A DNA stretch of 64,000 bases from Streptoalloteichus hindustanus. Its GTDB lineage: Bacteria > Actinomycetota > Actinomycetes > Mycobacteriales > Pseudonocardiaceae. Positions 25,281 through 33,946 of the stretch are shown piece after piece. The notes beneath the pieces are model-generated. The model saw only the letters and a list, made by a program, of their open reading frames with translations, made no database searches and was not told the DNA's origin. Where the stretch lies: positions 1 through 64,000 of the forward strand of contig NZ_FQVN01000011.1 in assembly GCF_900129375.1 (NCBI RefSeq), written 5' to 3'. Position numbers and translations under genes: made by a program. Each line of letters opens with the position of its first letter. The stretch's first letter is position 1.

Positions 25281-25724
25281 TCACGAGGTCTCTGCTTCGG
25301 GCTTGGCGGTGTCCCTGGCGCGTGCGCCGCCTCCGGTGAGCTGGCGCACGGCGTAGGTCGCCGGCGGCACGATCATGAACCACAGCCACGAGCCGGTCAC
25401 GAAGAAGAGGGTGAGCGCGAGGACTCCGGCCATGGGGTACAGGGCGGCGGCGACCGCGCCCGCGGACCTCCCCACCCTGGCCACCGTGCCGCCGGTGGCG
25501 CGCACGGCGAGCTCCCGGCCGCCGCCGTCGAACGCGGGGTGCGGCGCGGGCAGGTCGTCGAACAACGCCGTCAGCTCGGCCCTGGTGCGCGCGGCGGTGG
25601 CGGCGGCGACCCGGGTGTCGAACTCCGCGAGGTCGATCCGCTGGAGCCGGACGTGCTCGCCCAACGCCTCGATCGCCCGCTCGCGTTCCTGGGCACTGGC
25701 CCGAACATCAGATGCCTTCTCCAC
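25281..25724 (-). CDS. DUF1707 membrane protein
   Basis: The 147-residue product has an N-terminal DUF1707 domain (about residues 5-57, [19 protein letters not shown] through [14 protein letters not shown]), a SHOCT-like helical module widespread in actinobacteria. A linker leads to two hydrophobic segments (about 88-105 and 107-125, ending [15 protein letters not shown]). The GTG at 25724 follows GAAGGGG. The function is unknown. It diverges from the luciferase-like oxidoreductase gene. Confidence 0.85.
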   Translation of the reverse strand: MEKASDVRASAQERERAIEALGEHVRLQRIDLAEFDTRVAAATAARTRAELTALFDDLPAPHPAFDGGGRELAVRATGGTVARVGRSAGAVAAALYPMAGVLALTLFFVTGSWLWFMIVPPATYAVRQLTGGGARARDTAKPEAETS

Positions 25725-26008
25725 CGCCGCGTCCCCTTCGCCCCTTTTCCGCGGGCGTTCCCGTTTCCGACCGCCCGCGGGCACGCCAGCCCGTGACAGG
25801 CATCGTCGCAGATCGAAGCACCCGGGGCAGGAAAACAAGAAGCGGCGCGCATTACATCTCGCGATATTCGGATCGGGAGAAGAAGGCAATTCGGAAACAT
25901 CGGTCGCCGGCGGGCGTCGGGGTGGGAGTGGCCGCGCGGGGGTTGGCATCGGTCACAGTCACCGCCGAGCGGGAAGACGCAGGGCCTTGTTCGTTGTTCT
26001 TCGAAGTC

Positions 26009-27019
26009 GTGACGTCCTCAACCGGTGTTCCGCTGTCCGTCCTCGACCTCGCGCCCGTGTCCAGCGGCTCGACCGCGCGCCAGGCGCTGCGGGACAGCAC
26101 GGAACTCGCCCGGCGCGTGGAGCGGCTCGGCTACTCGCGGTACTGGGTGGCCGAGCACCACAACATGCCGGGCATCGCCAGCTCCTCCCCGGCCGTGCTC
26201 ATCGCCCACCTCGCGGCGGTCACCAGCACCCTGCGCGTCGGGTCCGGCGGCGTGATGCTGCCCAACCACCCGCCGCTCGTGGTGGCCGAGCAGTTCGGGA
26301 TGCTGGAGGCGCTGCACCCCGGGCGGATCGACCTGGGCATCGGCCGGGCGCCGGGCACCGACGAGCGGACCGCGCGCGCCCTGCGGCGCAGCACCGGCCC
26401 GCTGTCGGCCGAGAACTTCCCGCACGAGTTCGGCGAGCTGCTGCGGCACTTCGGCGAGGGCGACGAGACCCCGGTGACGGCCGTGCCCGCGCCCGGCAAC
26501 CGGCCGGAGGTCTGGCTGCTCGGCTCGTCCGGCTACAGCGCGCAGCTCGCCGGCCTGCTCGGGCTCCCCTTCGCGTTCGCCCACCACTTCAGCGCGGACA
26601 ACACGCTGCCCGCGCTGCGGCTCTACCGCGACAACTTCCGCCCGTCGGCCGTGCTCTCCGAACCGCACGCCATGGTGGCGGCGTCGGTGATCTGCGCGGA
26701 GACCGACGAGCACGCGCGGTGGATCGCCGGCCCCGGCGGGCTGTCGTTCCTGCGGCTGCGCCAGAACCGGCCGGGTCCGCTGCCGAGCCCGGAGGAGGCG
26801 GCCGAGTACCCCTACTCGGACCTGGAGCGGTTGGTCGTGGACGACCGGTTGGCGTCGCAGATCATCGGCGGCCCCGACACCGTCCGCGCGGGCGTCGAGC
26901 GGCTCCTGGCGGAAACCTCGGCCAACGAGCTGATGATCACGACGATGGTGCACGACCCCGCCGACCGGCTCCGCTCCTACGAGCTGGTCGCCGAGCTGTT
27001 CGGCCTCCAGTCGCGCTGA
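26009..27019 (+). CDS. LLM class flavin-dependent oxidoreductase (MsnO8-like)
   Basis: This 336-residue luciferase-like TIM-barrel protein shows [15 protein letters not shown] at the N-terminus, [34 protein letters not shown] and [13 protein letters not shown]. These are hallmarks of the bacterial luciferase-like group often labelled MsnO8. It uses reduced flavin. The substrate is unknown. The GTG at 26009 is chosen because family similarity begins there, but no ribosome binding site is visible, so it may be leaderless or start slightly elsewhere. It is convergent with the kynureninase gene. Confidence 0.85.
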   Translation: MTSSTGVPLSVLDLAPVSSGSTARQALRDSTELARRVERLGYSRYWVAEHHNMPGIASSSPAVLIAHLAAVTSTLRVGSGGVMLPNHPPLVVAEQFGMLEALHPGRIDLGIGRAPGTDERTARALRRSTGPLSAENFPHEFGELLRHFGEGDETPVTAVPAPGNRPEVWLLGSSGYSAQLAGLLGLPFAFAHHFSADNTLPALRLYRDNFRPSAVLSEPHAMVAASVICAETDEHARWIAGPGGLSFLRLRQNRPGPLPSPEEAAEYPYSDLERLVVDDRLASQIIGGPDTVRAGVERLLAETSANELMITTMVHDPADRLRSYELVAELFGLQSR

Positions 27020-27080
27020 GCCCGACCGCCCCCACGGCGTCCCCCCGGGAACGCCGTGGGGGTGTTGCCGTCCTCCTTGG

Positions 27081-28307
27081 TCACGGGGGCCGCGTCTCGT
27101 GGGCCGCGTCCCCGAGAGCTTCCACAGCGGCCGCGAGCTGGGCGTCCGAGAGGTAGGGCGCGGGTCCGAAGCGGAGGTACTCGCCCCGGCTGTCGGTGAG
27201 CACCCCGCGCTCCGCCAGCGCCTCGCGCAACGCCCCGGCCCGGGGTGACCGCAGGGCGAGGAACCCGCCGAAGCGCTCGCGAGGCGTGTCGCGGTCCCGC
27301 GTGGCGATCTCGGCCGGGAGGTCGAGGGCGTCGAAGCACCGGGCGAGCAGCGACACCTGGTGCAGCGAGACCGCGCGCAGGAACTCCGGGGTGAGGCCCT
27401 GCTCCGCGAAGAAGCGGAGGACCCTGGCCGCGCGGTAGTGGCTGGTCGGGTCGTAGGTCGAGCCGGCGAACCGGGCCGCGCCCCGGCCGTAGGGCACCAG
27501 GTCCGGGCGCGCGGTGTCGGCGAGCGCGCCGAACTCGGCGAACCAGCCGGTGACCACCGGCCGCATCCGGTCGGCGTGCGGCGGGAGCCGCAGGAAGCAG
27601 TTGCCCTCGCCGAGCTGGAGGTACTTGTAGCCGCCGCCGGTGACCCACGCCGTCTCCAGGCCCCACTCGGGCAACCGCACGGGCAGCGCGCCGAGGCCGT
27701 GGTAGACGTCGACCAGCAGCTCGACGCCCCGGCGCTCGCACGCCCGCGCGAGGTCGCCGAGCCCCGGCACGATCCGCGACGTCGCGAACAGCACCGCCGA
27801 GACGAGCACCGCGCCGGTGCGGTCGTCGAGCTCACCGGCCAACCGCTCGGCGAGGGTGTCGGCCGGCTCGGCGGGCAGCCGCACCACCTCGACGCCCTCC
27901 TCGGCCAGCCGGGCGAGCTGCCGGCGCAGCGTGTGGAACTCGCCGTCGGTGGTGAGCAGGCGGGGTCGGCCGGCCAGGTCGAGCCCGGAGAGGAACCGGA
28001 CCACGAGGTCGTGCGTGCTCGCGGCGAGGGCGATCTCCCCTCGGGGGTCGTCGAGCAGCGCGCGGTAGCCGGCCCGCACGTCCTCCGCCCTGGCGAACGC
28101 GCGTTCCCACTTGTCGTCGACGTGCCGCGCCGCGTCCTCGAACGCCTCGACCTGGCCCGCCAGCGCCACGTCCGGCCACGCCTGGTGCGAGTGCCCGGAG
28201 AGCAGGAGCCGGTCCGCGACGCGGAACCGGGTGTAGTGGGCGGCGAGCGCGTTCGGGGAGCGCCGCAGGTCGCGCAGCCTGTCCCGCGTCCTGTCCTGGG
28301 TCGTCAC
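27081..28307 (-). CDS. kynU: Kynureninase
   Basis: This PLP enzyme (408 residues, fold type I, class V aminotransferase family) hydrolyses kynurenine to anthranilate and alanine. The cofactor lysine is in VTGGGYKYLQLGEGN. SGHSHQAWPDVALAG near the N-terminus and DVYHGLGALPV (the Asp that pairs with the PLP nitrogen) fit the family. Its GTG overlaps the TDO stop by 4 nt (GTGA), so it is translationally coupled. It is the last gene of the paaX-tdo-kynU set and would deliver anthranilate to the divergent operon. Confidence 0.88.
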   Translation of the reverse strand: MTTQDRTRDRLRDLRRSPNALAAHYTRFRVADRLLLSGHSHQAWPDVALAGQVEAFEDAARHVDDKWERAFARAEDVRAGYRALLDDPRGEIALAASTHDLVVRFLSGLDLAGRPRLLTTDGEFHTLRRQLARLAEEGVEVVRLPAEPADTLAERLAGELDDRTGAVLVSAVLFATSRIVPGLGDLARACERRGVELLVDVYHGLGALPVRLPEWGLETAWVTGGGYKYLQLGEGNCFLRLPPHADRMRPVVTGWFAEFGALADTARPDLVPYGRGAARFAGSTYDPTSHYRAARVLRFFAEQGLTPEFLRAVSLHQVSLLARCFDALDLPAEIATRDRDTPRERFGGFLALRSPRAGALREALAERGVLTDSRGEYLRFGPAPYLSDAQLAAAVEALGDAAHETRPP

Positions 28308-29095
28308 AGCTCGCTCCGCACGGCCCAGAGGTCGGGGAAAGCCGGTTGGAACAGGGTGCCGCGCAGGTAGGCGGCGCCGCTGGACCCGCCCGTCCCGGTC
28401 TTCGCGCCGATCGTCCGCTCCACCATCTTCACGTGGCGGTAGCGCCACTCCTGGAGCCCCTCGTCCAGGTCGATCAGGTGCTCGGCGACCTGCGCCGGCG
28501 CGTTGTCGTCCCGGTAGACGGCCAGGAGCACCCGTTGCACGGCCGGCGACGGCGCGTTCGGCGCGCCCACGTCGCGGGACAGGACCTCCACCGGCACGCG
28601 GTAGCCGTGGGCGGTGAGGTAGCGCAGGAACGAGTCGAACAGCGACGGACGGGACATCGCCGCGGCGATCCGGGCGCGGGCGGGGCTGTCCTCCGGGTAG
28701 GGGCGGAGCATGCCGGGGTCCCGCCGGCCGAGCACCGCCTCCAGCTCCCGGAACTGCGCCGACTGGAAGCCGCTGGACGCCTCCAACCGGGCCCGGAAGC
28801 TGAGGAACTGCCGGGGTGTCATGGTCTCCAGCACGTCGATCTGGGTCACGGCCACCTTGAGGATGCGCAGCACCCGGCGCAGCGTGTGCGCGGCGTGGGT
28901 GGTGTCGCCCGCCTCCAGCCGGCGTTGCAGGTGCCCCAGCTCGTGCAGGACCTGCTTGAACCACAGCTCGTAGACCTGGTGGATGACGATGAACAGCATC
29001 TCGTCGTGTTCCTCGGAGCGCGGGCGCTGCGCGCCGAGCACCTCGTCCAGAGCCAGGTAGGACGTGTAGGTCAACGCGGCGGAGTGCTCGCTCAT
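28304..29095 (-). CDS. kynA: Tryptophan 2,3-dioxygenase
   Basis: This haem enzyme opens the indole ring of tryptophan to N-formylkynurenine. The 263-residue product shows the family motifs MLFIVIHQVYELWFKQ, QFLSFRARLEASSGFQSAQFRELE and WRYRHVKMVERTIG, the last containing the proximal haem histidine (YRHVKMVER), followed by TGGSSGAAYL. It overlaps the upstream regulator stop (ATGA) and the downstream kynureninase start (GTGA). That arrangement makes a tightly coupled three-gene unit. No kynurenine formamidase of the usual KynB type is adjacent. Confidence 0.95.
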   Translation of the reverse strand: MSEHSAALTYTSYLALDEVLGAQRPRSEEHDEMLFIVIHQVYELWFKQVLHELGHLQRRLEAGDTTHAAHTLRRVLRILKVAVTQIDVLETMTPRQFLSFRARLEASSGFQSAQFRELEAVLGRRDPGMLRPYPEDSPARARIAAAMSRPSLFDSFLRYLTAHGYRVPVEVLSRDVGAPNAPSPAVQRVLLAVYRDDNAPAQVAEHLIDLDEGLQEWRYRHVKMVERTIGAKTGTGGSSGAAYLRGTLFQPAFPDLWAVRSEL

Positions 29096-30036
29096 GGGGT
29101 CACCGTCCGGTCGAAGTGGCGTTGCGCTCCGGGGGCCAGCGCCGTGTAGAGATCGTGGAAGAGCCGCACCGCCAGCGCTCGGTGGGCGGGCGGCGGAGCG
29201 AGGTCCTCGGGCAGTTCCGGGTCGAGGAAGGCGAACTGGCGGAAGGTGTGCACGAGCCGGGTGCGCAGGACGAACGCCTCCCGGTCGCCGGACTCGCTCC
29301 TGGCAGGCACGCTCCGGACAGGCGCCGGCCCGGCGTGCGCGGTCCCGGCGTGCGGGCCGAACTCGGCCACGAAGTCGCGGTAGCGGCCGGCGAGGTCGTC
29401 GAGGTCCCAGACCCGGGCCACCAGGGCGCGGAAGCCGGCCGAGACCGCCGGCCGGCCTAGCATCACCCCGGCGTGGGCGGTCACACCCAGCTCGTCGAGC
29501 AGCGCGGCGACCTCCCGCTCCCGGTCGTGCGGGGCGAGCCACGCGCCGTCCTGCACCGGGCCGAAGCCCAGGAACCGCAGTCGGCGCACCAGGCGGGCCC
29601 TGGCCAGCCGCTGGTCCTCGGGGATGGCGTGCCACAGCGTCGTCCAGGTCGACCCGCTGGACCCGCTCGCCCCGGCCGCCCCGGTGGTCCCCCTGCCGAG
29701 GGAGAAGATCCGCCGGTCGCCCTCGTCGAGCACGGCCAGCGTGCGCGGGGTCAGGGCGTAGTGCACGAGCCGGCCCTCGCGAACCCGGGTGAGCAGCTCG
29801 CGGTGCACCAGGCGGGTGAGGGCCACCCGGGCCGCGCCGGCGGAGAAGCCGAACTCGCCCAGCAAGGCGACCAGCCCGCCGGACCAGACGTCGGCCCGGT
29901 CCCTGGGGTGCACGTGGGCGCCGAGCACCGTCATCACCAGGTCCTGCGGTTGCGCCGCGAACCCGCCGTCGGGTTCGCCCACCGGGGCGGGCGCGGACGC
30001 CGTTCCTGCGACCATGGGGTGATTGTTGGTTGACAC
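29092..30036 (-). CDS. PaaX-family transcriptional regulator
   Basis: This 314-residue GntR-like repressor family controls phenylacetate and related CoA-thioester aromatic pathways. The N-terminal winged helix (about residues 30-95, VMTVLGAHV, GFSAGAARVALTRLVHRELL) is followed by the PaaX C-terminal domain (YRDFVAEFGP and a terminal LFHDLYTAL). A Gly/Ser/Ala-rich insert (about residues 118-130) interrupts the linker. The start is either the GTG at 30036 or an ATG at 30015. Neither has a clear ribosome binding site, and the GTG overlaps a likely operator. Acyl-CoA, perhaps anthraniloyl-CoA, is the probable inducer by analogy with phenylacetyl-CoA for PaaX. Confidence 0.9.
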   Translation of the reverse strand: MSTNNHPMVAGTASAPAPVGEPDGGFAAQPQDLVMTVLGAHVHPRDRADVWSGGLVALLGEFGFSAGAARVALTRLVHRELLTRVREGRLVHYALTPRTLAVLDEGDRRIFSLGRGTTGAAGASGSSGSTWTTLWHAIPEDQRLARARLVRRLRFLGFGPVQDGAWLAPHDREREVAALLDELGVTAHAGVMLGRPAVSAGFRALVARVWDLDDLAGRYRDFVAEFGPHAGTAHAGPAPVRSVPARSESGDREAFVLRTRLVHTFRQFAFLDPELPEDLAPPPAHRALAVRLFHDLYTALAPGAQRHFDRTVTP

Positions 30037-30065
30037 CTCAGCCCAGTCAACTGTAAACCGTTGAC
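30029..30065. promoter_or_regulatory. GTTGAC/GTCAAC operator between paaX and the anthranilate operon
   Basis: GTTGAC (30029-30034), its inverse GTCAAC (30046-30051) and a third GTTGAC (30060-30065) lie in the 50-bp gap between divergent genes. A TACAGT hexamer at 30055-30050 on the minus strand fits a -10 element for paaX. This is the only intergenic space available to control both units, so it is the likely PaaX operator. Confidence 0.5.
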
Positions 30066-30086
30066 GCGACCGGCGGAGGTGGTCGG

Positions 30087-30914
30087 GTGAGGATCGGCAT
30101 CGGACTTCCCAACACGACGCCAGGGACCGACGGCCCGCTGGTGCTGGACTGGGCCCGCAGGGCCGACGACGGCCCGTTCTCGTCCCTCGCGGTGCTGGAC
30201 CGGCTCGTCTACGACAGCCTGGAACCCTTCACCACGCTGGCCGCGGCGGCCGCGGTGACCACCAGGGTCCGGCTGGCCACGATGATCGCGATCGGCCCGC
30301 TGCGCGCCGCCGCGCTGCTGGCGAAGCAGGCCGCCTCGGTGAACGCGCTGGCCTCCGGCCGGCTCACCCTCGGCCTGGCGGTCGGCGCGCGGCTCGACGA
30401 CTACGCGGCGGCCGGCGTCGAGCACCGCGGGCGCGGGGAACGGCTGTCCGAGCAACTGGCCTACCTGCGGGGCGCCGGCGACGACCAGGTCTCCCCGCCG
30501 ACCGACGGCATCGAGATCCTGGTGGGCGGAGCGAGCGGACAGGCGTACACCCGCATGGCGCGGTACGCCGACGGGTACGCGCACGGCGGCGGCCCGCCCC
30601 GGGCGTTCGCCTCCGCCGCCACCCGGGCCGTCGCGGCGTGGCGGCACCTGGGCCGCCCCGGCCGTCCCCGGCTGTGGGGGCAGGGCTACTTCGCGCTGGG
30701 TGACCCGGAGCGCGGAGCGGCCTACCTCCGCGACTACTACGCCTTCACCGGGCCGTTCGCGGAGCGGATCGCGGCCGGGCTCCTGACCGACGCCCGCCAG
30801 GTCAGGGACTTCGTGCGCGGCTACGCGGCCGCGGGCTGCGACGAGCTGGTGCTGCTGCCCGCGGTGTCCGACCCCGCCGAGGTGGACCGGCTGGCCGAGG
30901 TGGTGGCGGCATGA
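30087..30914 (+). CDS. LLM class flavin-dependent oxidoreductase
   Basis: The 275-residue protein starts VRIGIGLPNTTPGTDGP at a GTG behind GGCGGAGGTGG. RVRLATMIAIGPLR, LTLGLAVGARLDDY and VGGASGQAYTRMARYADGY are typical of the luciferase-like monooxygenase family, probably F420 or FMN dependent. It is the first gene of the anthranilate operon and overlaps the next gene by 4 nt. It may reduce or oxygenate a cyclic CoA intermediate. Its exact step cannot be assigned from sequence. Confidence 0.85.
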   Translation: MRIGIGLPNTTPGTDGPLVLDWARRADDGPFSSLAVLDRLVYDSLEPFTTLAAAAAVTTRVRLATMIAIGPLRAAALLAKQAASVNALASGRLTLGLAVGARLDDYAAAGVEHRGRGERLSEQLAYLRGAGDDQVSPPTDGIEILVGGASGQAYTRMARYADGYAHGGGPPRAFASAATRAVAAWRHLGRPGRPRLWGQGYFALGDPERGAAYLRDYYAFTGPFAERIAAGLLTDARQVRDFVRGYAAAGCDELVLLPAVSDPAEVDRLAEVVAA

Positions 30915-33100
30915 GGACCACGGTCGTCGGGGCCGGCCCGGCCGGCCTGTACCTGGCGATCCTGTTGCGGAAGGCCGACCGGGGGCACGAGGTCACCGTC
31001 CTGGAGCGCAACGCGCCGGACGCGACCTTCGGCTGGGGCGTGGTGTTCTCCGAGGAGACGCTGGGCGCGTTGCGCGACGCCGACCCGCGCACGGCCGTCG
31101 AGATCGGCGACACCTTCGCGCGGTGGGACACAGTGGACATCCGCTACCGGGGGCGGCTGCTGCACTCGCGCGGGCACTCCTTCTCCGCGATCTCCCGGAA
31201 GGTCCTGCTCGACATCCTCCAGCGCCGGTGCCGGGAGCTGGGCGTGGACCTGCGGTTCGGCGTCCAGGTCGAGGACGCCGCGAGCGTCGCGGAGCTGGCG
31301 GCCTCGGCCGACCTGCTCGTGGGCGCCGACGGCGTGCACAGCGTCGTGCGGCGGACCTACGCGGACGCGTTCGGCAGCACGGTCGAGCCGCAGGGCTGCA
31401 AGTACGTCTGGTTCGGCACCGACCTCGTGCTCGACGCGTTCACCTTCGTCTTCCGGGACACCGAGCACGGCCTGTTCCAGGTGCACTCCTACCCCTTCGA
31501 CGAGCGCACCAGCACGTTCATCGTCGAGTGCCCGGAGGCGACCTGGCGGCGCGCCGGGCTGGACCGGATGACCGAGCGGGAGAGCATCGCGTTCTGCGAG
31601 AAGCTGTTCGCCGCCGACCTCGACGGCCGCCGCCTGCTGTCCAACCGTTCACTGTGGACGAGCTTCCCCCTGGTGCGGAACCGGAGCTGGCACCACGAGA
31701 ACGCGGTGCTGCTGGGGGACGCCGCGCACACCGCGCACTTCTCCATCGGCTCGGGAACCAAGCTGGCGATGGAGGACGCGGTCGCGTTGGCCGGCGCCTT
31801 CGTCCGGCACGGGGACGTCGAGGCGGCGCTGGTCGACTACGAGCTGCGCCGCCAGCCGGTGGTGGAGCGGTTCCAGCAGGCGGCCACGGAGAGCGCGGCC
31901 TACTTCGGCCGGGTGGAGCGGTACACCCACCTCGCGCCGCTGCAGTTCGCGTTCAACCTCCTGACCAGGAGCGGCCGGATCAGCCACGCCAACCTGGAGG
32001 TCCGCGACCCGGACTTCGTGCGGGTGCTGGACTCCTGGTTCGCCCACGACGCCGCCGGCGACCCACCACCCCGCCTCTCGGTCTCGCCACCTCCGATGTT
32101 CGCCCCGCTGCGCCTCGCCGGCCGCACCGTTCGCGACCGGATCGCCCGCTCCGTTCCCGCCGTGTCCACAGTAGACGGTCACCCGGTCGCCGACACGGGG
32201 CGAGAGATGGCCGAGGCCGCGACCGGCGGAGCCGGCCTCGTGCTCGTCGGCCCGGTCGCGGTGACTCCCGACGGGCGCACGACACCCGCCTGTCCCACGC
32301 TGCACACCGACGCGCACGGCGCCGAGTGGCGTCCCCACGTCGACGCGGTCCACGCGAGTGGCGCGCTGGTCGGGCTCCAGCTCAGCCACGCCGGACGCCG
32401 GGGTTCGACACGCCCTCCCGACCGGGGTGTCGACCTCCCGCTGCGCGAGGGCGGTTGGCCGTTGCTGGCCGCGTCAGCACTGCCCTACGGCCCGTTCCAC
32501 CCGACCCCGCGCGCCGCCACCGAAGAGGAGTTGGCCGACCTCGTCGTCGCGTTCGCGGACGCCGCCGGCAGAGCCGCCGACGCCGGCTTCGACCTCCTCG
32601 AACTCGACGTCGCCCACGGCCACCTCCTCGCCGGTTTCCTGTCCCCGCTGACCAACCGGCGCGACGACGCCCACGGCGGGGCGCTGGAGAACCGGCTCCG
32701 CTTCCCGCTCGACGTGCTCGGCGCGGTCCGCGCTCGGTGGCCCGCTGAACGCCCGCTCGCCGTCCGGCTGACCGTGACCGACTGGGCGCGGGGCGGACTG
32801 ACCGTCGAGGAGGGCATCGCGGCGGCCAGAGCGCTCGTCGACGGCGGCGTCGACCTCGTGCACGTCGAGGCCGGGCAGACCGTCCCGCACGACGATCCCC
32901 CGTACCGGCGCGGTTTCCTGACCGCCCTGAGCGACCGGGTGCGCAACGAGGTGCGGGTGCCGACGCTCGTCGGCGGGCACCTCACCACGCCCGACGAGAT
33001 CAACACGGCGGTGGCGGCCGGCCGGGCCGACCTCTGCCTGCTCGACCTGGCGCCGACCCCGCTCGACCAGGAGTTGGTCGCGGCAGGGGAGGTGGACTGA
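30911..33100 (+). CDS. Anthraniloyl-CoA monooxygenase/reductase fusion (ACMR-like)
   Basis: The 729-residue fusion has an N-terminal FAD monooxygenase (about residues 1-385: VGAGPAGLYLAILL, DLLVGADGVHSVVR, LLGDAAHTAHFSIGSG). The C-terminal part is an old-yellow-enzyme domain (about 395-725: LRLAGRTVRDRI, LQLSHAGRRGSTR, VAHGHLLAGFLSPLTNRRDD). This architecture is that of 2-aminobenzoyl-CoA monooxygenase/reductase and salicylyl-CoA 5-hydroxylase fusions. It would oxygenate and reduce anthraniloyl-CoA to a non-aromatic 2-amino-5-oxocyclohexenecarboxyl-CoA. The neighbouring tryptophan and kynurenine genes favour anthraniloyl-CoA over salicylyl-CoA. In the domain linker a GTCCACAGTAGAC palindrome encodes STVD. 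Confidence 0.9.
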   Translation: MRTTVVGAGPAGLYLAILLRKADRGHEVTVLERNAPDATFGWGVVFSEETLGALRDADPRTAVEIGDTFARWDTVDIRYRGRLLHSRGHSFSAISRKVLLDILQRRCRELGVDLRFGVQVEDAASVAELAASADLLVGADGVHSVVRRTYADAFGSTVEPQGCKYVWFGTDLVLDAFTFVFRDTEHGLFQVHSYPFDERTSTFIVECPEATWRRAGLDRMTERESIAFCEKLFAADLDGRRLLSNRSLWTSFPLVRNRSWHHENAVLLGDAAHTAHFSIGSGTKLAMEDAVALAGAFVRHGDVEAALVDYELRRQPVVERFQQAATESAAYFGRVERYTHLAPLQFAFNLLTRSGRISHANLEVRDPDFVRVLDSWFAHDAAGDPPPRLSVSPPPMFAPLRLAGRTVRDRIARSVPAVSTVDGHPVADTGREMAEAATGGAGLVLVGPVAVTPDGRTTPACPTLHTDAHGAEWRPHVDAVHASGALVGLQLSHAGRRGSTRPPDRGVDLPLREGGWPLLAASALPYGPFHPTPRAATEEELADLVVAFADAAGRAADAGFDLLELDVAHGHLLAGFLSPLTNRRDDAHGGALENRLRFPLDVLGAVRARWPAERPLAVRLTVTDWARGGLTVEEGIAAARALVDGGVDLVHVEAGQTVPHDDPPYRRGFLTALSDRVRNEVRVPTLVGGHLTTPDEINTAVAAGRADLCLLDLAPTPLDQELVAAGEVD

Positions 33101-33928
33101 GTGTTCTTCGCCGATCTCACCTCGCCCCAGGTGGCCGCGCTCCTGAACGCGGATCGCGCGCCGGTCCTGCTGCTGCCGGTCGGGGTCACCGAGCCGCACG
33201 GCCCGCACGCCCCGCTGGCCACGGATTCCCTGATCTCGCAAGGAATGTGCGAGCGCGCGGCGCGCCGGCTCGCCGACGACGCGGAGGTGCGGGTCCTCGT
33301 CCTCCCACCGCTCCCCTACGGCGTCACGCGGTACGGCGCGGCGTTCCCGGGCGCGGTGTCGGTCAGCGAGGAGACGCTGCACGCGGTGGTGGTGGACCTC
33401 TGCGACTCCTTGCTGGACCAGGGTTTCCCGCATCTCGTCGTGGTGAACAACCACTTCGAGCCCGAGCACGTCGCCACCCTGCACCGCGCCCTCGACACGG
33501 TCCTGCGCCGGCGGCAGGTCCTCGTCGGCTACCTCGACCTGACCCGACGCCACCGGGCGAACCGGCTCACCCGGGAGTTCCGCTCCGGCTCGTGCCACGC
33601 GGGGCGGTACGAGACCTCGCTGGTGCTGGCGGACCGCCCCGACCTCGTCGACCAGGAGCGGATGCGGGCGTTGCCGGAGGTGCCCGTCGACATGCCGAGG
33701 GCGATGGCCGACGGGCGGCGGGACTTCCTCGCGATGGGCATGAGCGAGGCCTACTGCGGTGCGCCCGCCGAGGCGAGCGCCGAAGAGGGCGAGGACACGT
33801 TCGCGGTGCTCACCGACATGCTGGTGGAGGTGATCCGCGACCTCGTGCGCGGCTCCGGCGGTCGGGACACGCCACGAGCCGCACGGGACAGTGCCGCATG
33901 GGACCGTGCCGCACGGGACCGTGGCTGA
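33101..33928 (+). CDS. Creatininase-family amidohydrolase
   Basis: The 275-residue metal-dependent hydrolase shows VGVTEPHGPHAPLATDS (Glu, His and Asp metal ligands) and VVVNNHFEPEH, with YGVTRYGAAFPGAVSV between. These are creatininase-family motifs. The GTG start abuts the upstream stop. In this context two roles are plausible: hydrolysis of N-formylkynurenine, the step missing from the adjacent TDO/kynureninase pair, or cleavage of a C-N bond of a ring intermediate. The C-terminal 20 residues are encoded by a 15-bp tandem repeat and are probably not part of the fold. Confidence 0.82.
   Translation: MFFADLTSPQVAALLNADRAPVLLLPVGVTEPHGPHAPLATDSLISQGMCERAARRLADDAEVRVLVLPPLPYGVTRYGAAFPGAVSVSEETLHAVVVDLCDSLLDQGFPHLVVVNNHFEPEHVATLHRALDTVLRRRQVLVGYLDLTRRHRANRLTREFRSGSCHAGRYETSLVLADRPDLVDQERMRALPEVPVDMPRAMADGRRDFLAMGMSEAYCGAPAEASAEEGEDTFAVLTDMLVEVIRDLVRGSGGRDTPRAARDSAAWDRAARDRG
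33878..33922 (+). repeat. Three 15-bp tandem repeats at the 3' end of the creatininase-family gene
   Basis: Units GCCGCACGGGACAGT, GCCGCATGGGACCGT and GCCGCACGGGACCGT at 33878-33922 encode repeated Ala-(Arg/Trp)-Asp tails. The repeat keeps the frame and ends just before the stop codon. Confidence 0.85.
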
Positions 33929-33946
33929 CGGGAGGGGGCGCGGGCG

